Of a stretch of 64,000 bases of DNA, positions 12,206-21,304 are shown piece after piece. The notes beneath the pieces were generated by a model. The model was not told the origin of the DNA, did not search any database, and saw only the letters and a list, made by a program, of their open reading frames with translations. The stretch spans positions 12,418,330 to 12,482,329 of the forward strand of contig NC_037265.1 of the NCBI RefSeq assembly GCF_000002425.4, given 5' to 3'. Position 1 is the first letter of the stretch, and the number at the start of each line of letters is the position of its first letter. Source of the DNA: Physcomitrium patens (taxonomy: Eukaryota > Streptophyta > Bryopsida > Funariales > Funariaceae). A program made the position numbers and the translations under genes.

Positions 12206-12580
12206 TTACCCCTCTTTCTAGGGACGAGTTCCACAAAGAGTGGTAATCATATGTTGAGGAAATCTATGTTGCAATGAATTATATTTGTCACATACTCTGA
12301 TCTTTGTTCTCTTCGAAGATGATTGATAGGGCCTCTCAACCATCAGTAGTATTCCATACCAAGGTGAGAAGACCACCCAATTATTTGATCATTGTTGAGG
12401 CCTTCATAACTTCCTTCGAATAAAATATTTGGAACCCCATCAGGAGTTGTTCTTACCTCTAGTAAAATTATCAAACATCAAGAGTACCTTCTAAAGTCGT
12501 GATAGCAAACGTGTTGTATTTCGCCATCTATTCGAGGAAGAATATGTCTTTCTTGAAGATCTTCATCTCAATTGCGTCAT
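11649..12580 (-). mobile_element. Family-1 copy 2, left part (3' LTR and ORF3 region)
   Basis: Minus-strand family-1 sequence holding the 3' LTR (11,649-12,205) and the ORF3-like region up to about 12,580. It then stops abruptly against plus-strand pol sequence of the array. The rest of the same element appears to lie at 25,909-31,815: AAAGG precedes 11,649 and GAAGG follows 31,815, consistent with one decayed 5-bp target duplication spanning 20 kb. It is a broken fossil. Confidence 0.8.
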
Positions 12581-14101
12581 CTTTCTAAGTTCGAGTTCAA
12601 GAATAATCTATTATATTTTGAAGGACGCCTATATGTTCCAGAAAGAGAAGCACGTTTACGTGTTCTTCAAGCATGTCATGACTTTCCAGCAGCAGGGCAC
12701 TTTGGATATAATAAGACTTTGGAACTCATATCAAGAGATTTTTGGTGGCCACAAATGTGGAAGTCAGTCAAAGACTTTGTACAATCATGTGATATTTGTT
12801 CAAGATCAAAAATTCCTCGTCATCGACCTTACGGACTTCTTCAGCCATTACCTATACCAGAACAACCCTGGTCTTCTATTTCTATGGATTTCATCACAGA
12901 TCTTCCAAGCTCAAGATCTTATGATTCTATATTTGTGATAGTAGATCGTTTCACCAAGATGGCACATTTTGTGCCATGTATAAAATCTATCACAGGTGAA
13001 GAAACAGCTAAGCTTTTCATTGATAATATCTATCGCTATCATGGATTACCTAAAGATATCATATCGGATATGGGAACTCAATTTGTGTCAAGATTTTGGA
13101 AGACCCTTTTCAAGATTTTAAAAGTGGACATAAAACTATCTTCGGCTTTTCATCCTCAAACTGATGGACAAACAAAGCGCGTAAACCAAGTCTTGGAGCA
13201 ATATTTAAGGTGTACTATCAACTACCAACAAGATGATTGGACAACCCTTCTGCCATTGGCAGAGTTTGCTTATAATAATACGGTACATTCTTCCACGCAA
13301 CAAATACCTTTCTTTGCCAATTATGGCTATCATCCACGACTTGATACTTTTGATTTTTCAAAAGTTGATAATCCTGCAGCAGAAGATATGGCAAATCGGT
13401 TGTCAGAGTTACATGCAATAATGAAGACGCAATTGAAGGAAGCTCAAGAACGACAAAAGATAAACGCAGATCTATATCGTAAGGAGCAACCACAAATCAA
13501 CGTGGGTGATAAGGTATGGCTACTTCGTCGCAATATCAAGACTACTCGACCTTGTGACAAGTTGGACTATCGTAGGCTTGGCCCCTTTTCTGTTTCTAAA
13601 CAGATCAACCTAGTTGCATATCGGTTACATCTACCGGAGTCAATGAAGATCCATCCTGTATTCCACGTATCTCTTCTTGAACCATATAAGACAGTGGATA
13701 TACAAGGAAGAAGACAAATGCCACCGCCTCCTATAGAAGTAGATAATAATGAAGAATTTGAGGTAGAAGAGATATTAGACTCAAGGCGGCGCCGAAATAA
13801 GCTGGAATATCTTGTTCATTGGCGCGGATATGATATTAGTGAACGCACATGGGAGCCATCCAAGAATCTAGCAAATGCATTAGCTAAAGTCAAAGTTTTT
13901 CATCAACAACATCCATCGAAACCAAGATGAAAATCTCTCTTATAAAAGAGACAAGATTGAGGCAAGATAACATTCAATTTCCTATCCTTGTTTGTAACTT
14001 CTTTGCATTTGTGACGCTAATTAGATGGAGAGCCAACAACCAGCAAATTCAACTCAAGAACCTTTGTTTGCTGACCTATCGGACGAGACATTACGATTGT
14101 C
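12581..14101 (+). pseudogene. Array copy 0: partial pol (integrase to chromodomain) and 3' stub
   Basis: Plus-strand pol sequence nearly identical to copy A at an offset of 5,434 bp. It begins inside the linker before integrase and runs through the integrase zinc-binding region, integrase core and chromodomain to the pol stop at 13,930. A 171-bp stub including the start of ORF3 leads directly into LTR1. Everything upstream (LTR, gag, protease, reverse transcriptase) is absent, so this is a truncated unit, probably cut by the same rearrangement that removed part of copy 2. Its C-terminus is open over 449 codons. Confidence 0.9.
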
Positions 14102-14445
14102 TGTCACGGCCATAATCATGTAAGCTAATAATTACATATAGAAATAGATAGAAGTAAGTAAAAGTAGATAAAAGTAAGTTAATTGTATAATATTTAATAT
14201 AGAAGCTTCCTAGAAACTTCCTAGACACTGCTTTGACTTCATAGGTGTCTTTAATTGACTTTTTGGATTAGAAACGTGGTCAACAAGTTGGCCATGTGCC
14301 ACACATATTGTTAGCTTGAAGATCAAGCTAACTATGTGGCCCACACGTAGAAAAACTTGCCTTGTAAGTCAAGGCATGTGTCCTACAAAGTCAACACATA
14401 TTGGAGGTCCTATAGAACGTCGCCACGTAGCCCCTAGTTAGATAG

Positions 14446-14487
14446 TATATATAGAGACAAGAGTGAAGGCTTCTTCACTCTTGTCAA
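14446..14487 (+). promoter_or_regulatory. LTR core promoter and self-primer segment
   Basis: TATATATA (14,446-14,453) lies 31 bp upstream of ACTCTTGTCAA (14,477-14,487). That 11-mer is the exact reverse complement of TTGACAAGAGT at 14,656-14,666, just inside the element. In Tf1-type elements the 5' end of the transcript folds back onto such a site and is cut to prime minus-strand synthesis. The spacing from the TATA box makes this 11-mer a likely transcript 5' end, which is an inference. The same pair occurs in LTR2 (19,911-19,921 with 20,090-20,100). Confidence 0.7.
14457..14484 (+). repeat. 12-bp perfect hairpin over the inferred start site
   Basis: Arms ACAAGAGTGAAG (14,457-14,468) and CTTCACTCTTGT (14,473-14,484) are separated by GCTT. 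Its right arm overlaps the self-primer segment. Two other inverted repeats lie upstream in the LTR: GTTAGCTTGA/TCAAGCTAAC (14,310-14,332) and TGCCTTG/CAAGGCA (14,358-14,376). Confidence 0.8.
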
Positions 14488-14653
14488 CTCCTTTCTTGCT
14501 TCTAGTCCAGGTTCAAGAGTCTTTAGTTTCTTGTCTTGTGGCAATAGCCATTCCAGTTTCCTTTTAATATACATACTTGTTTATATTTTGACTTATTATA
14601 TCGAGATAGCCTTTTGGTGTATATTTTTCCTCATCGAGTCTTTGTCCTTGACA

Positions 14654-14666
14654 GATTGACAAGAGT
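14654..14666 (+). promoter_or_regulatory. Primer-binding site (self-priming type)
   Basis: GATTGACAAGAGT starts right at the LTR edge. Its last 11 bases pair with ACTCTTGTCAA near the inferred transcript start. It lacks the TGG start expected of a site that binds a tRNA CCA end. The same site is kept at 20,088 in copy B and, as its complement, next to the 5' LTRs of copies 1 (about 8,770), 2 (about 31,250) and 3 (about 51,610). Confidence 0.7.
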
Positions 14667-14865
14667 ACACTTACAATATCAGAGCTTTGTTTTTTCTTGA
14701 GTAAGAGTGGATTACCCCTTTCTCTTGACAAGACATAAGCGTATTAGAAGTTTACGGATTACCCACTTCTAAACTGATATTGTTCTTAGTATCTTCTTTG
14801 TTATCAAGTCTTTCTTTTCTTTTGTCTTGAGCAATATCAAACAAATTTTTCTTCTTAGTGTCATT

Positions 14866-15870
14866 ATGACAGAGCTTGTTGAAATGAAGAGTGCAATGGC
14901 ACAAATGCAAGAGCAAATGAGGGAGTTAATGCTTGCGATGCATCAATTCAATTCACCAACACAGGAAAGAACAAGAATAGCAGAAAGTGGAGATATAGAG
15001 ATGATCGGAGCTGCTTCAACATCTACAGCAAATCACGTTCCTTCTTTAATTGTACAACATCCTATAAGCACTAGAGAACCAAGAATTGCCTTACCTGAGA
15101 AATTTGATGGTACGAGATCAAAGTTTCGAGGGTTCATCAATCAAGTACAATTGGCAATTGAACTTCAACCGCAAAGCTATCCAACTCCAGGATCACAAGT
15201 CAGGTTTATTGGCACTCTACTTTCTGGTTCTGCATTATCGTGGTTTTCGTCTTTTCTTGAACAACGAAATCCAATATTGGACAATTTGGAAGCTTTTTTG
15301 GTGGAGTTTCGATCTATGTATGGTGAACACGATGCAACTCGTGTTGCAACAAATAAGATCCGAATTCTGCGACAAGGAAATCGCTCAGTAACAGTATATG
15401 CTTCACAATTTCGACAACTTGCAATTGACATCAAGTGGGATGATGCTGCACTCATCAGTCAATTTCTTTATGGATTGCAATACGAAGTAAAGAAATTGAT
15501 GCTCAACTTACCTGATCCTCAAACTTTGAGTCAAGCAATCGATTTTGCGGTAAAATGTGATAATCGACTTTTTGAATTTCGATCTGAGAATCATTCACGG
15601 GAACCTCAACGTTATTACTCAATGGCAACATCAACATCTTTGCCAAACGTACATTCGGAAGTAGAAGACATGCAAATTGACGCGGTACGTTTTAAACCTC
15701 TAACAGAGCAAGAAAGGATTCGTCGTCGTCAAGAAGGATTATGTTTATATTGCGGAGAACCTAAGCACACTGCTCAACATTGTCCAAAGAAACGACGCAT
15801 CTATAAAATGAGGGGTACGACGGTCAAAGAAGACAACATGTCGGAAAACGGATTCGTCCAGCTACAATAG
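14866..15870 (+). CDS. Gag of array copy A
   Basis: Structural capsid/nucleocapsid protein of a Ty3/Gypsy element, 334 residues from the first ATG (MTELVEMKS). The same frame is open back to 14,827 without an upstream ATG. The N-terminus is methionine- and glutamine-rich and probably coiled (EMKSAMAQMQEQMRELM). The capsid-like region holds PEKFDGTRSKFRGFINQVQL and LISQFLYGL, a pattern shared with Tf1/sushi gags and with the vertebrate sushi-derived gag genes. A CX2CX4HX4C zinc knuckle (CLYCGEPKHTAQHC) lies near residues 296-309 and would bind RNA. A basic tail follows. The protein should act in cytoplasmic particles. Pol overlaps its last 64 nt in the -1 frame. Copy B has the same gene with few differences. 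Confidence 0.93.
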   Translation: MTELVEMKSAMAQMQEQMRELMLAMHQFNSPTQERTRIAESGDIEMIGAASTSTANHVPSLIVQHPISTREPRIALPEKFDGTRSKFRGFINQVQLAIELQPQSYPTPGSQVRFIGTLLSGSALSWFSSFLEQRNPILDNLEAFLVEFRSMYGEHDATRVATNKIRILRQGNRSVTVYASQFRQLAIDIKWDDAALISQFLYGLQYEVKKLMLNLPDPQTLSQAIDFAVKCDNRLFEFRSENHSREPQRYYSMATSTSLPNVHSEVEDMQIDAVRFKPLTEQERIRRRQEGLCLYCGEPKHTAQHCPKKRRIYKMRGTTVKEDNMSENGFVQLQ

Positions 15871-18800
15871 GGACCGTGCAGCTGGAACCTTGTACAATTC
15901 CTAATGAAGGTCCTATCCTCTCCTCAGAACCCTCTCCTTGTTTTATAATAGACTTATATTTAGGACCTAAGAATTACAAAGCCTCTGCTTTATTAGATTC
16001 GGGAGCCTCAGCATGTTTTTTAGATGAACAATTTGTTAAAAGTCGTAAAATACCCTATGTACAGAAACCTAAACCAGTACATGTAGAAGTCATAGATGGT
16101 CGTCCCTTGTCTTCTGGAGATGTCACTCATGAAACTCATCCTATAAAAGTAACAATAGACGGTCATGATAGCTACATAGCTTTTAACATAATTAAATCCC
16201 CGTCCAATCCAGTTATTTTAGGTTTATCATGGCTAGAAAAATATAACCCTCGAATAGATTGGAACTCGCGTAAACTTGACTTTTCCAAAAGCGTTATTAA
16301 TAGTTCTACGAACCAAGTAAAAAATTATAAGTCTAGTACAGTAAAACCCGTACTGATAGGTGCAAAAGCATTTATACACGCAGCAAAAGAAGGATCAACT
16401 TTTGCTATTTATGCTGCACCTATTTCTGAAAACGTAAAGACTTCAAGTGGCATTTCAAGTCAATATCAGGAGTATCAAGACGTTTTTGAGAAAAAAAATG
16501 CAGATATTCTTTCTGAGCATCGCCCATATGATTGTTCAATCGACCTCAAGGAAGGAACTCAGCCACCATTTGGACCAATTTACAGTTTATCACAAGATGA
16601 GATGGCTGAACTCAAGACATATATTGACGAGAATTTAGCGAAGAATTTCATACGCCATTCAAAATCTCCAGCAGGAGCTCCAATTCTATTCGTAAAGAAA
16701 AAAAATGGATCTTTACGAATGTGTGTTGATTATCGAGGACTCAACAAGATCACAATCAAGAACAGGTATCCATTACCTTTGATATCAGGACTCCCTGACC
16801 AGTTGAATCAAGCTAAGATCTATACAAAAATAGATCTAAGAGGAGCATATAATCTAGTACGGATCAAAGAAGGAGATGAATGGAAGACTGCGTTTCGAAC
16901 CAGGTATGGACATTTCGAATATAATGTCATGCCCTTTGGACTCACGAATGCACCAGCTGCTTTTCAACATCTCATGAATGATGTATTTCGTGAATTCTTA
17001 GATAATTTTGTCGTCTGCTATCTAGACGATATCCTGCTCTATTCCAAGAACGTCGAAGAACATGAAATACATGTTCGTCAAGTATTACAAAAACTTAGAG
17101 ATGCAGGATTGTACGCCAAGATGGAAAAGTGTGTATTTCACACTACTCAAGTTGACTTTTTAGGATACATCATTTCAAATGATGGTCTCATGATGGATTC
17201 TAAGAAAGTCCAAACAATCGTGGATTGGAAGATTCCAAGGACAGTAAGAGATGTTCAATGTTTCTTGGGATTTGCCAATTACTATCGGATCTTCATCAAA
17301 GATTTCTCACGAGTTGCAGCTCCACTTACACGCTTGACTAGTAAAGATAAATTTCAATGGAATCAAGAAGCGGAAGCAGCATTTGAAGCCTTGAAGACAT
17401 CGTTTGTCTCTGCACCAGTCTTATATCGTGTTGACTTTTCCAAGGCATTTTTTATGGAAACAGATGCATCAGATTTTGCCTTGGGTGCAGTTTTATCACA
17501 AATGGGAACAGATGACAAACTCCATCCGATAGCTTTTCATTCAAGAAAATTCTCAGCAGCCGAGATCAATTATGAGATCCACGATAAAGAACTTCTTGCG
17601 ATCGTGGATTCCTTTCAAGAATGGCGTCATTATCTAGAAGGCGCTTCTAGTCCAGTCACTGTGTATACAGATCACAAGAACCTCGAGTATTTCATGTCAG
17701 CACGCGTGTTGAATCGTCGTCAAGCTCGTTGGAGTATGTCTTTGTTAAGATTCGACTTCATTATCACTTATCGGCCAGGAAAACAACAAGGTTTATCCGA
17801 TGCCCTATCTAGACGTTCTTATTTTGCACCAAAAGAAGGAGATGCAGCTTTTGAGCAACAAAGAACGGTCCTCTTGAAACCGGAGCAATTTCATCTCCGA
17901 GCAATGAAATCAACATTGACTGTTGATTCAACTTATCTCAAGCAAATCCAGTCCAGTATGTCCTCAGACCCTCTTGTTTATGATATCGAGAATAATTCTT
18001 CCAAGTCTCATGATCCTTCTAAGTTTGAGTTCAAGAATAATCTATTATATTTTGAAGGACGCCTATATGTTCCAGAAAGAGAAGCACGTTTACGTGTTCT
18101 TCAAGCACGTCATGACTTTCCAGCAGCAGGGCACTTTGGATATAATAAGACTTTGGAACTCATATCAAGAGATTTTTGGTGGCCACAAATGTGGAAGTCA
18201 GTCAAAGACTTTGTACAATCATGTGATATTTGTTCAAGATCAAAAATTCCTCGTCATCGACCTTACGGACTTCTTCAGCCATTACCTATACCAGAACAAC
18301 CCTGGTCTTCTATTTCTATGGATTTCATCACAGATCTTCCAAGCTCAAGATCTTATGATTCTATATTTGTGATAGTAGATCGTTTCACCAAGATGGCACA
18401 TTTTGTGCCATGTATAAAATCTATCACAGGTGAAGAAACAGCTAAGCTTTTCATTGATAATATCTATCGCTATCATGGATTACCTAAAGATATCATATCG
18501 GATATGGGAACTCAATTTGTGTCAAGATTTTGGAAGACCCTTTTCAAGATTTTAAAAGTGGACATAAAACTATCTTCGGCTTTTCATCCTCAAACTGATG
18601 GACAAACAAAGCGCGTAAACCAAGTCTTGGAGCAATATTTAAGGTGTACTATCAACTACCAACAAGATGATTGGACAACCCTTCTGCCATTGGCAGAGTT
18701 TGCTTATAATAATATGGTACATTCTTCCACGCAACAAATACCTTTCTTTGCCAATTATGGCTATCATCCACGACTTGATACTTTTGATTTTTCAAAAGTT

Positions 18801-19364
18801 GATAATCCTGCAGCAGAAGATATGGCAAATCGGTTGTCAGAGTTACATGCAATAATGAAGACACAATTGAAGGAAGCTCAAGAACGACAAAAGATAAACG
18901 CAGATCTATATCGTAAGGAGCAACCACAGATCAACGTCCGTGATAAGGTATGGCTACTTCGTCGCAATATCAAGACTACTCGACCTTGTGACAAGTTGGA
19001 CTATCGTAGGCTTGGCCCCTTTTCTGTTTCTAAACAGATCAACCCAGTTGCATATCGGTTACATCTACCAGAGTCAATGAAGATCCATCCTGTATTCCAT
19101 GTATCTCTTCTTGAACCATATAAGACAGTGGATATACAAGGAAGAAGACAAATGCCACCGCCTCCTATAGAAATAGATAATAATGAAGAATTTGAGGTGG
19201 AAGAGATATTAGACTCAAGGCGGCGCCGAAATAAGCTGGAATATCTTGTTCATTGGCGCGGATATGATATTAGTGAACGCACATGGGAGCCATCCAAGAA
19301 TCTAGCAAATGCATTAGCTAAAGTCAAAGTTTTTCATCAACAACATCCATCGAAACCAAGATGA
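15807..19364 (+). CDS. Pol polyprotein of array copy A
   Basis: A 1,185-codon frame, open from 15,807 and in the -1 frame relative to gag. No ATG starts it, so expression by -1 frameshifting, as used in related elements, is the likely route. Domains, numbering residues from 15,876: aspartic protease (DSGAS at 41-45); reverse transcriptase (about 215-430, CYLDDILLYSKN with YLDD at 382-385); RNase H (about 515-640, with TDASDFALG and TDHKNLEYF); integrase with an HHCC-type zinc-binding region (about 745-795, FWWPQMWKSVKDFVQSCDIC) and core (about 810-930); and a C-terminal chromodomain (about 1,095-1,145, LEYLVHWRGYDISERTWEP). The chromodomain probably guides integration to marked chromatin. This order defines a chromovirus. 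The frame looks whole; activity is not claimed. Confidence 0.95.
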   Translation, partial: NEGYDGQRRQHVGKRIRPATIGTVQLEPCTIPNEGPILSSEPSPCFIIDLYLGPKNYKASALLDSGASACFLDEQFVKSRKIPYVQKPKPVHVEVIDGRPLSSGDVTHETHPIKVTIDGHDSYIAFNIIKSPSNPVILGLSWLEKYNPRIDWNSRKLDFSKSVINSSTNQVKNYKSSTVKPVLIGAKAFIHAAKEGSTFAIYAAPISENVKTSSGISSQYQEYQDVFEKKNADILSEHRPYDCSIDLKEGTQPPFGPIYSLSQDEMAELKTYIDENLAKNFIRHSKSPAGAPILFVKKKNGSLRMCVDYRGLNKITIKNRYPLPLISGLPDQLNQAKIYTKIDLRGAYNLVRIKEGDEWKTAFRTRYGHFEYNVMPFGLTNAPAAFQHLMNDVFREFLDNFVVCYLDDILLYSKNVEEHEIHVRQVLQKLRDAGLYAKMEKCVFHTTQVDFLGYIISNDGLMMDSKKVQTIVDWKIPRTVRDVQCFLGFANYYRIFIKDFSRVAAPLTRLTSKDKFQWNQEAEAAFEALKTSFVSAPVLYRVDFSKAFFMETDASDFALGAVLSQMGTDDKLHPIAFHSRKFSAAEINYEIHDKELLAIVDSFQEWRHYLEGASSPVTVYTDHKNLEYFMSARVLNRRQARWSMSLLRFDFIITYRPGKQQGLSDALSRRSYFAPKEGDAAFEQQRTVLLKPEQFHLRAMKSTLTVDSTYLKQIQSSMSSDPLVYDIENNSSKSHDPSKFEFKNNLLYFEGRLYVPEREARLRVLQARHDFPAAGHFGYNKTLELISRDFWWPQMWKSVKDFVQSCDICSRSKIPRHRPYGLLQPLPIPEQPWSSISMDFITDLPSSRSYDSIFVIVDRFTKMAHFVPCIKSITGEETAKLFIDNIYRYHGLPKDIISDMGTQFVSRFWKTLFKILKVDIKLSSAFHPQTDGQTKRVNQVLEQYLRCTINYQQDDWTTLLPLAEFAYNNMVHSSTQQIPFFANYGYHPRLDTFDFSKVDNPAAEDMANRLSELHAIMKTQLKEAQERQKINADLYRKEQPQINVRDKVWLLRRNIKTTRPCDKLDYRRLGPFSVSKQINPVAYRLHLPESMKIHPVFHVSLLEPYKTVDIQGRRQMPPPPIEIDNNEEFEVEEILDSRRRRNKLEYLVHWRGYDISERTWEPSKNLANALAKVKVFHQQHPSKPR

Positions 19365-19535
19365 AAATCTCTCTTATAAAAGAGACAAGATTGAGGCAAG
19401 ATAACATTCAATTTCCTATCCTTGTTTGTAACTTCTTTGCATTTGTGACGCTAATTAGATGGAGAGCCAACAACCAGCAAATTCAACTCAAGAACCTTTG
19501 TTTGCTGACCTATCGGACGAGACATTACGATTGTC
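19365..19535 (+). pseudogene. 3' stub of copy A with the beginning of ORF3
   Basis: From the pol stop to LTR2 there are only 171 bp, against 558 bp in copy B. ORF3 starts at 19,459 (MESQQ...) but only about 25 codons precede the LTR. The same stub, at the same junction, precedes LTR1 (13,931-14,101). The polypurine tract is absent. Confidence 0.8.
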
Positions 19536-20087
19536 TGTCACGGCCATAATCATGTAAGCTAATAATTACATATAGAAATAGATAGAAGTAAGTAAAAGTA
19601 GATAAAAGTAAGTTAATTGTATAATATTTAATATAGAAGCTTCCTAGAAACTTCCTAGACACTGCTTTGACTTCATAGGTGTCTTTAATTGACTTTTTGG
19701 ATTAGAAACGTGGTCAACAAGTTGGCCATGTGCCACACATATTGTTAGCTTGAAGATCAAGCTAACTATGTGGCCCACACGTAGAAAAACTTGCCTTGTA
19801 AGTCAAGGCATGTGTCCTACAAAGTCAACACATATTGGAGGTCCTATAGAACGTCGCCACGTAGCCCCTAGTTAGATAGTATATATAGAGACAAGAGTGA
19901 AGGCTTCTTCACTCTTGTCAACTCCTTTCTTGCTTCTAGTCCAGGTTCAAGAGTCTTTAGTTTCTTGTCTTGTGGCAATAGCCATTCCAGTTTCCTTTTA
20001 ATATACATACTTGTTTATATTTTGACTTATTATATCGAGATAGCCTTTTGGTGTATATTTTTCCTCATCGAGTCTTTGTCCTTGACA
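19536..20087 (+). repeat. LTR2 of the family-1 array
   Basis: 552 bp, apparently identical to LTR1 at an offset of 5,434 bp. It serves as the right boundary of copy A and as the 5' LTR of copy B. TATATATA lies at 19,880-19,887, and the hairpin and self-primer segments are as in LTR1. Confidence 0.95.
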
Positions 20088-20299
20088 GATTGACAAGAGT
20101 ACACTTACAATATCAGAGCTTTGTTTTTTCTTGAGTAAGAGTGGATTACCCCTTTCTCTTGACAAGACATAAGCGTATTAGAAGTTTACGGATTACCCAC
20201 TTCTAAACTGATATTGTTCTTAGTATCTTCTTTGTTATCAAGTCTTTCTTTTCTTTTGTCTTGAGCAATATCAAACAAATTTTTCTTCTTAGTGTCATT

Positions 20300-21304
20300 A
20301 TGACAGAGCTTGTTGAAATGAAGAGTGCAATGGCACAAATGCAAGAGCAAATGAGGGAGTTAATGCTTGCGATGCATCAATTCAATTCACCAACACAGGA
20401 AAGAACAAGAATAGCAGAAAGTGGAGATATAGAGATGATCGGAGCTGCTTCAACATCTACAACAAATCACGTTCCTTCTTTAATTGTACAACATCCTATA
20501 AGCACTAGAGAACCAAGAATTGCCTTACCTGAGAAATTTGATGGTACGAGATCAAAGTTTCGAGGGTTCATCAATCAAGTACAATTGGCAATTGAACTTC
20601 AACCGCAAAGCTATCCAACTCCAGGATCACAAGTCAGGTTTATTGGCACTCTACTTTCTGGTTCTGTATTATCGTGGTTTTCGTCTTTTCTTGAACAACG
20701 AAATCCAATATTGGACAATTTGGAAGCTTTTTTGGTGGAGTTTCGATCTATGTATGGTGAACACGATGCAACTCGTGTTGCAACAAATAAGATCCGAATT
20801 CTGCGACAAGGAAATCGCTCAGTAACAGTATATGCTTCACAATTTCGACAACTTGCAATTGACATCAAGTGGGATGATGCTGCACTCATCAGTCAATTTC
20901 TTTATGGATTGCAATACGAAGTAAAGAAATTGATGCTCAACTTACCTGATCCTCAAACTTTGAGTCAAGCAATCGATTTTGCGGTAAAATGTGATAATCG
21001 ACTTTTTGAATTTCGATCTGAGAATCATTCACGGGAACCTCAACGTTATTACTCAATGGCAACATCAACATCTTTGCCAAACGTACATTCGGAAGTAGAA
21101 GACATGCAAATTGACGCGGTACGTTTTAAACCCCTAACTGAGCAAGAAAAGATTCGTCGTCGTCAAGAAGGATTATGTTTATATTGCGGAGAACCTAAGC
21201 ACACTGCTCAACATTGTCCAAAGAAACGACGCATCTATAAAATGAGGGGTACGACGGTCAAAGAAGACAACATGTCGGAAAACGGATTCGTCCAGCTACA
21301 ATAG
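20300..21304 (+). CDS. Gag of array copy B
   Basis: 334-residue Gag nearly identical to the copy-A gene at an offset of 5,434 bp. It has the same coiled N-terminus, capsid-like core and CLYCGEPKHTAQHC zinc knuckle. The start is the first ATG in the frame, 213 bp after LTR2. It forms the particle that packages the element RNA. A few substitutions relative to copy A leave the frame open. Pol overlaps its last 64 nt in the -1 frame. Confidence 0.93.
   Translation: MTELVEMKSAMAQMQEQMRELMLAMHQFNSPTQERTRIAESGDIEMIGAASTSTTNHVPSLIVQHPISTREPRIALPEKFDGTRSKFRGFINQVQLAIELQPQSYPTPGSQVRFIGTLLSGSVLSWFSSFLEQRNPILDNLEAFLVEFRSMYGEHDATRVATNKIRILRQGNRSVTVYASQFRQLAIDIKWDDAALISQFLYGLQYEVKKLMLNLPDPQTLSQAIDFAVKCDNRLFEFRSENHSREPQRYYSMATSTSLPNVHSEVEDMQIDAVRFKPLTEQEKIRRRQEGLCLYCGEPKHTAQHCPKKRRIYKMRGTTVKEDNMSENGFVQLQ

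Larger units (their letters stand above)
14102..14653 (+). repeat. LTR1 of the family-1 array
   Basis: A 552-bp LTR with terminal TGTCA...TGACA. It appears identical to LTR2 and differs from LTR3 at four positions by eye. It holds a TATATATA box at 14,446-14,453, an inferred transcription start near 14,477 and three inverted repeats. It is preceded directly by GATTGTC of the copy-0 stub, with no polypurine tract between them. Confidence 0.95.
14102..20087 (+). mobile_element. Family-1 chromovirus, array copy A (looks whole in gag-pol)
   Basis: LTR1, leader, gag, pol, a 3' stub and LTR2. Both coding frames are open from end to end. The 3' part between the start of ORF3 and the LTR, including the polypurine tract, is absent, and LTR2 directly follows GATTGTC. 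LTR1 and LTR2 look identical, which normally means a very recent insertion. In this tandem array it may instead reflect recent duplication of a 5,434-bp unit. I make no claim about activity. Confidence 0.9.

Noticed and set aside
13218-13493. Minus-strand ORFs opposite the integrase region (also at 18,652 and 24,086)
   Set aside because: They are conserved only because the overlapping plus-strand pol is nearly identical in the three units; no motif of their own.
14654-14670. tRNA-type primer site after LTR1
   Set aside because: No TGG at the LTR edge; the self-complementary 11-mer explains the site better.
16447-16638. Short plus-strand ORFs inside pol (also 17,923-18,372 and the copy-B equivalents)
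   Set aside because: Out-of-frame shadows of pol with no recognised domain.
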